Positions 5,394 through 7,417 of a stretch of 7,417 nucleotides of DNA are shown here, piece by piece. Where the stretch lies: the NCBI GenBank assembly GCA_964407285.1, contig CAYOVG010000349.1, positions 1 through 7,417 of the forward strand. Reading direction: 5' to 3'. This DNA comes from CAYOVG01 sp964407285 (GTDB lineage Bacteria; Desulfobacterota; Syntrophobacteria; Syntrophobacterales; Syntrophobacteraceae). Position 1 is the first letter of the stretch, and the number at the start of each line of letters is the position of its first letter. The position numbers and the translations under genes are program-made. Below the pieces are notes generated by a model. That model saw nothing but the letters and a program-made list of their open reading frames with translations, made no database searches and was not told the origin of the DNA.

Positions 5394-5681
5394 ATGCGTC
5401 GCATGGGTTTTGAGTCCGTCCTCAAAGGATTGCGGGACGAGTGGCGGGAAGCTGCGCAGAGGGTTCAGCCGTCGAAGCAGTTCGGCGCGGAGCTGCTGCT
5501 TGGAATCATCGCGCTGCATCTCGAAGCAAGAGAGGTAACCCAAGCACAAAACATCCAGCAAAGAAAGGAGCGGATGCATGAGTTTAAAAGACACAGGGAA
5601 ACCGTCACGAAAGCAATCCAAGTTCTCCGAAGCCGGGAAACCGTACCTACACAAGATCTTGAGAGTCGAGCGTTGCCCTGA
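5394..5681 (+). CDS. Unrecognised 95-aa helical protein
   Basis: The ATG at 5394 is chosen because a near-perfect AAAGGAGGTG (5376-5384) sits 9 bases upstream; a GTG at 5373 in the same frame would place the Shine-Dalgarno inside the gene. The protein appears mostly helical: FESVLKGLRDEWREAAQRV, then a short hydrophobic stretch AELLLGIIALHLEAR (about 32-46), then a basic, Gln-rich helix (about 47-80). The hydrophobic stretch is too short and too interrupted by charge for a confident membrane segment. Its last 104 bases overlap the zinc-ribbon gene in another frame, which is unusual; its true end could be affected by a sequencing error. No family is recognised. It begins the right-hand array of small genes. 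Confidence 0.5.
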   Translation: MRRMGFESVLKGLRDEWREAAQRVQPSKQFGAELLLGIIALHLEAREVTQAQNIQQRKERMHEFKRHRETVTKAIQVLRSRETVPTQDLESRALP

Positions 5682-5751
5682 CTGCGGAGCCATCCTGTAC
5701 AGGGAAGGCCGGTGTCCGGTCTGCATTTCCTGCGGCTGGGCAGGGTGTTAA
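5578..5751 (+). CDS. 57-aa zinc-ribbon microprotein
   Basis: The short frame starts MSLKDTGKPSRKQSKF and has a basic N-terminal tail (1-32) followed by a cysteine-rich end: CPDC (33-36), CPVC (46-49), C52 and C57. Two CPxC knuckles nine residues apart are typical of a zinc ribbon that binds one Zn ion through four cysteines. AAAGGAG (5564-5570) is 7 bases before the ATG, a good site. The basic tail suggests nucleic acid binding, but protein binding is equally possible. It overlaps the preceding gene by 104 bases in another frame; nearly all of the overlap falls on the low-complexity tail before C33. Its stop is embedded in the Shine-Dalgarno of the next gene, so they are probably co-translated. 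Confidence 0.68.
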   Translation: MSLKDTGKPSRKQSKFSEAGKPYLHKILRVERCPDCGAILYREGRCPVCISCGWAGC

Positions 5752-5762
5752 AGGAGACGACA

Positions 5763-6026
5763 ATGGACTTAGCATGCTTCGACAACACTTACAAACGATT
5801 CAATTCCATAACAAGAGAGCTTAGAAAGAGCGGGTACAAGGTGTTGTACGATAACAAGGGCTACCATCAAGGCTTAGAACAACATACAAGGTATTTAAAA
5901 CAGTCTAAGTCAGGCTTTCGGTCAATCATGCTGTCCTATTTTCCGGAGTCGAAAATAATAAGCCTTCACTTTATCAACTCTATTGATAGCACCATATTAT
6001 TTGATGAGTTCCTTCTTGACATATAG
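5763..6026 (+). CDS. AT-rich 87-aa protein, distant paralogue of the next gene
   Basis: The ATG at 5763 has AAGGAG six bases upstream, so I reject the longer start at 5712, which would overlap the zinc-ribbon gene. The protein is alpha/beta in appearance: a helix (about 9-23, RFNSITRELRKSG), a YKVLYD strand, a polar loop, then IMLSYFPESKIISLHF (55-70) and a final helix. The RKSGY and LSYFPESK strings correspond to KRSGF and LGYFPDKK in the following gene at nearly the same spacing. Codon use is AT-rich compared with the neighbours. No known family is recognised; a small mobile-element accessory protein is a neutral guess. Confidence 0.65.
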   Translation: MDLACFDNTYKRFNSITRELRKSGYKVLYDNKGYHQGLEQHTRYLKQSKSGFRSIMLSYFPESKIISLHFINSIDSTILFDEFLLDI

Positions 6027-6039
6027 AAAGGGCATTGTG

Positions 6040-6366
6040 ATGGACTACAATTTGGAAGACCTAACAGGAAGTTCAGTATCATATAAGACATTCCTTGATT
6101 TAGGGAAAGCCATTAAGCGGTCAGGCTTTACGTTTTGCGGTAAGTATGAGCACATCAGCAGGGACCGACTATGCTTTATAAGGCTTTACCGATTACATAA
6201 CAATCATCTTGTCTTAGGCTATTTCCCTGATAAGAAGACATTGCATATCTATTCAATACCGGGCGACGCTGATATCACGTATTTAACATCTGTCATAAAC
6301 ACTGTAACTCTTTGGTCAGAGGAAGGTCATTCAAATTCAATAATATTTGGCAAAGGAGGGTTTTGA
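6040..6366 (+). CDS. AT-rich 108-aa protein, distant paralogue of the previous gene
   Basis: The ATG at 6040 follows AGAAAGGG with about 7 bases spacing; a GTG immediately upstream (6037) is also in frame. The protein starts MDYNLEDLTGSS and contains LGKAIKRSGFTF (21-32), CFIRLYRL (45-52), LVLGYFPDKKTLHIYSI (57-73) and a C-terminal helix with a Trp (W92). SGF and YFPDKK are shared in order with the preceding 87-aa product (SGY, YFPESK). It ends one base before the start of the next gene, with AAAGGAGGG of that gene inside its own last codons. Function is unknown. Confidence 0.65.
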   Translation: MDYNLEDLTGSSVSYKTFLDLGKAIKRSGFTFCGKYEHISRDRLCFIRLYRLHNNHLVLGYFPDKKTLHIYSIPGDADITYLTSVINTVTLWSEEGHSNSIIFGKGGF

Positions 6367-6367
6367 A

Positions 6368-6625
6368 ATGAGCGAGAACAAGAAGCCGGTAAGTAAGTAT
6401 CGCGCCAACGGAATCATCGTCAGTGTCTGGGAAAACGAAGGAGGCAAGGGAACGTATCATACCTTCGGTTTGCAGCGTTCCTACAAAGACCCTGACGGCC
6501 AATGGAAGACTTCGCCTTCGCTTCGTGCAGGAGATCTTGTCATTGCAGCGGAACTTCTCAGGCAGGCGTTCCTGGATTTCGGCATGAAAACCGTGAACCC
6601 GGCAGGAGATGAGTTTCCGTTTTAG
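6368..6625 (+). CDS. Conserved 85-aa plasmid/mobile-element-type protein
   Basis: The ATG at 6368 has AAAGGAGGG about 8 bases upstream, which decides it over the in-frame ATG at 6347. The product has a pattern I associate with small uncharacterised proteins on plasmids and integrated elements: KYRANGIIVSVWENE (10-24), then FGLQRSYKDPDGQWK (33-47), then SLRAGDLVIAAELLRQAF (51-68). The repeated beta strands followed by one helix suggest a small beta-rich domain, perhaps nucleic-acid-binding, but this is inference from the pattern. It follows the paralogue pair by one base and precedes the radC-like gene. There are no catalytic residues I can identify and the function is not known. Confidence 0.72.
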   Translation: MSENKKPVSKYRANGIIVSVWENEGGKGTYHTFGLQRSYKDPDGQWKTSPSLRAGDLVIAAELLRQAFLDFGMKTVNPAGDEFPF

Positions 6626-6640
6626 CGGCGGTTTTGTTTG

Positions 6641-6672
6641 AAAGGGCTGTGCCTGTTGTGGACAGCCCTTTT
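6641..6672 (+). terminator. Hairpin with 10-bp stem between the 85-aa gene and the radC-like gene
   Basis: AAAGGGCTGT (6641-6650) and ACAGCCCTTT (6662-6671) are perfectly complementary with an 11-base loop. The T-run is only TTTT before ATAC, so termination may be partial. The Shine-Dalgarno of the next gene starts about 10 bases later, so the hairpin could also modulate the next gene's expression. Confidence 0.6.
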
Positions 6673-6693
6673 ATACTTTCTGGAGGTGCAAGC

Positions 6694-7149
6694 ATGAAAG
6701 AAACGATTGATATTGTCAGCGTCAAAATGGTGCGGGACGGCTCTATTCCATACGGAAAAAGGCAGATTGCAGGCCCCAAGGATTTGGCGGAACTCGGCCT
6801 GAAATTCCTCCAGAACGCGGACCGGGAGATGTTTCTCCTGGTGTGCCTGAACATTCGTAACTACGTGAACTGCATTCATCTCGTGAGCATCGGGACACTG
6901 AGCCAATCCATCGTCTCGGGACGTGAAGTGCTTAAGGCAGCGATTCTTTCCAATTCAGCGGCCATCGCGTTCATCCATAATCATCCGAGCGGCTGCTGCG
7001 CGCCAAGCCCTGAAGACATCGAGGTCACAGAGAAGCTTGCGGCCTGCGCGGCGATCTTCGATATCAGGGTTCTGGATCATGTAATTGTCGCTGATGAGGG
7101 CAAGTTCGAAAGCCTGGCTCAGCTGGGCGTTCTCAAAGGCCGGGGATAA
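6694..7149 (+). CDS. RadC-type MPN+/JAMM-domain protein without HhH region
   Basis: The 151-aa protein matches the RadC/JAB domain: E45, then LNIRNYVNCIHLVSIGTLSQS split across 52-72, GREVLKAAI (77-84), HNHPSG (H95, H97, 95-100), PSPED with S105 and D108, and a final DHVIVAD segment (128-134). H95, H97 and D108 form the JAMM zinc site and E45 is the likely general base. Chromosomal RadC is usually about 220-230 aa with an N-terminal helix-hairpin-helix region; this product lacks it, like the short RadC-type proteins on prophages and plasmids. The RadC repair role is disputed, so function is not assigned. The ATG at 6694 follows GGAGGTG; the in-frame ATG at 6634 would run through the hairpin. 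The symbol radC is omitted because the protein is only the domain. Confidence 0.85.
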   Translation: MKETIDIVSVKMVRDGSIPYGKRQIAGPKDLAELGLKFLQNADREMFLLVCLNIRNYVNCIHLVSIGTLSQSIVSGREVLKAAILSNSAAIAFIHNHPSGCCAPSPEDIEVTEKLAACAAIFDIRVLDHVIVADEGKFESLAQLGVLKGRG

Positions 7150-7189
7150 CCTCGAACAGTCCGCATCATAGCGAACAGCACAATTCCAT

Positions 7190-7220
7190 AAGGCGGGGAC
7201 AAGGGTTCCAGGCCTTTTTT
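7190..7220 (+). terminator. Hairpin and T-run after the radC-like gene
   Basis: AAGGC (7190-7194) pairs with GCCTT (7212-7216), and an inner GGGAC (7196-7200) pairs with GTTCC (7205-7209) around loop AAGG, with small bulges. Six T follow (7215-7220). Only six bases later comes the AGGAGG of the next gene, so some read-through or an internal promoter must supply that gene. Confidence 0.6.
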
Positions 7221-7237
7221 GTTTTCAGGAGGATGCA

Positions 7238-7417
7238 ATGGAGCATGAAAGGAATGCAGCGGAAACCGGAGACAGGCGATGCCCTGAGTGCAACGGTTTC
7301 CTTGAGACCATGGACGCCTGGGAGATCTGCGAGAGCTGCGGCAAGGCTTGTTACCATGGAAAGAACAGCAGTGTGAAACAGAGCAACGAGAAACGCGGGG
7401 GTGTGGCGTCTCAGAAC
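7238..7417 (+). CDS. Zinc-ribbon protein, 3' end beyond window
   Basis: The ATG at 7238 has AGGAGG (7227-7232) five bases upstream. Sixty codons are visible with no stop before the window ends, so the gene is partial. Two cysteine knuckles, CPEC (15-18) and CESC (31-34), with C38 following, form a zinc-ribbon-like fold. The rest is Lys/Asn/Ser-rich and probably disordered. It is the second short zinc-ribbon product in this array; the first is at 5578-5751. The two share only the cysteine pattern. Its role is unknown; DNA or RNA binding is plausible. Confidence 0.68.
   Translation, partial: MEHERNAAETGDRRCPECNGFLETMDAWEICESCGKACYHGKNSSVKQSNEKRGGVASQN

Overview
The window has two divergent blocks separated at about 1521-1764, followed by a run of small plus-strand genes. 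Base composition is moderate to GC-rich, apart from one AT-rich islet at about 5760-6360. Nearly every gene has a good Shine-Dalgarno sequence, and there is a classic lipobox, a PEGA-like/TPR protein pair and a RadC-family gene. I favour a bacterium, perhaps a Desulfobacterota-like lineage, but this is a weak inference. One promoter-like site (1728-1743) looks archaeal, and HerA-family ATPases are common in archaea, so an archaeal host or donor is not excluded. The setting looks accessory: plasmid, integrated element or genomic island. No transposase, integrase or replication gene is visible.

Left block (minus strand, 7-1520): three tightly packed genes read right to left. They encode a single-pass membrane protein with a PEGA-like C-terminal domain, a small TPR-type lipoprotein, and a membrane-anchored protein with a PARP-like ADP-ribosyltransferase domain carrying an H-Y-N instead of H-Y-E triad.

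Central block (plus strand, 1765-5174): a four-gene operon in which every junction overlaps. It encodes a charged helical protein (171 aa), a 53-aa microprotein, a Cas4/RecB-like PD-(D/E)XK nuclease with a probable Fe-S cysteine cluster, and a HerA-like ATPase with a predicted second nuclease-like domain fused at its C-terminus. A motor plus nuclease with two small partners suggests a DNA-processing or anti-mobile-element complex. This is the best candidate for an undescribed system here. The two large genes carry unusual in-frame repeats: a CTCGAGAATTCTCGAG palindrome (two exact copies and one variant), a CAGTC hexamer array, and a 10-bp-arm inverted repeat.

Right block (plus strand, 5394 to the window end): small genes typical of mobile elements. 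They encode an unrecognised 95-aa protein, a zinc-ribbon microprotein overlapping it out of frame, two AT-rich distant paralogues, an 85-aa protein of a plasmid-type family, a RadC-type MPN+/JAMM protein lacking the helix-hairpin-helix part, and a second zinc-ribbon protein running off the end. Hairpins with T-runs precede the last two genes and follow the HerA operon.
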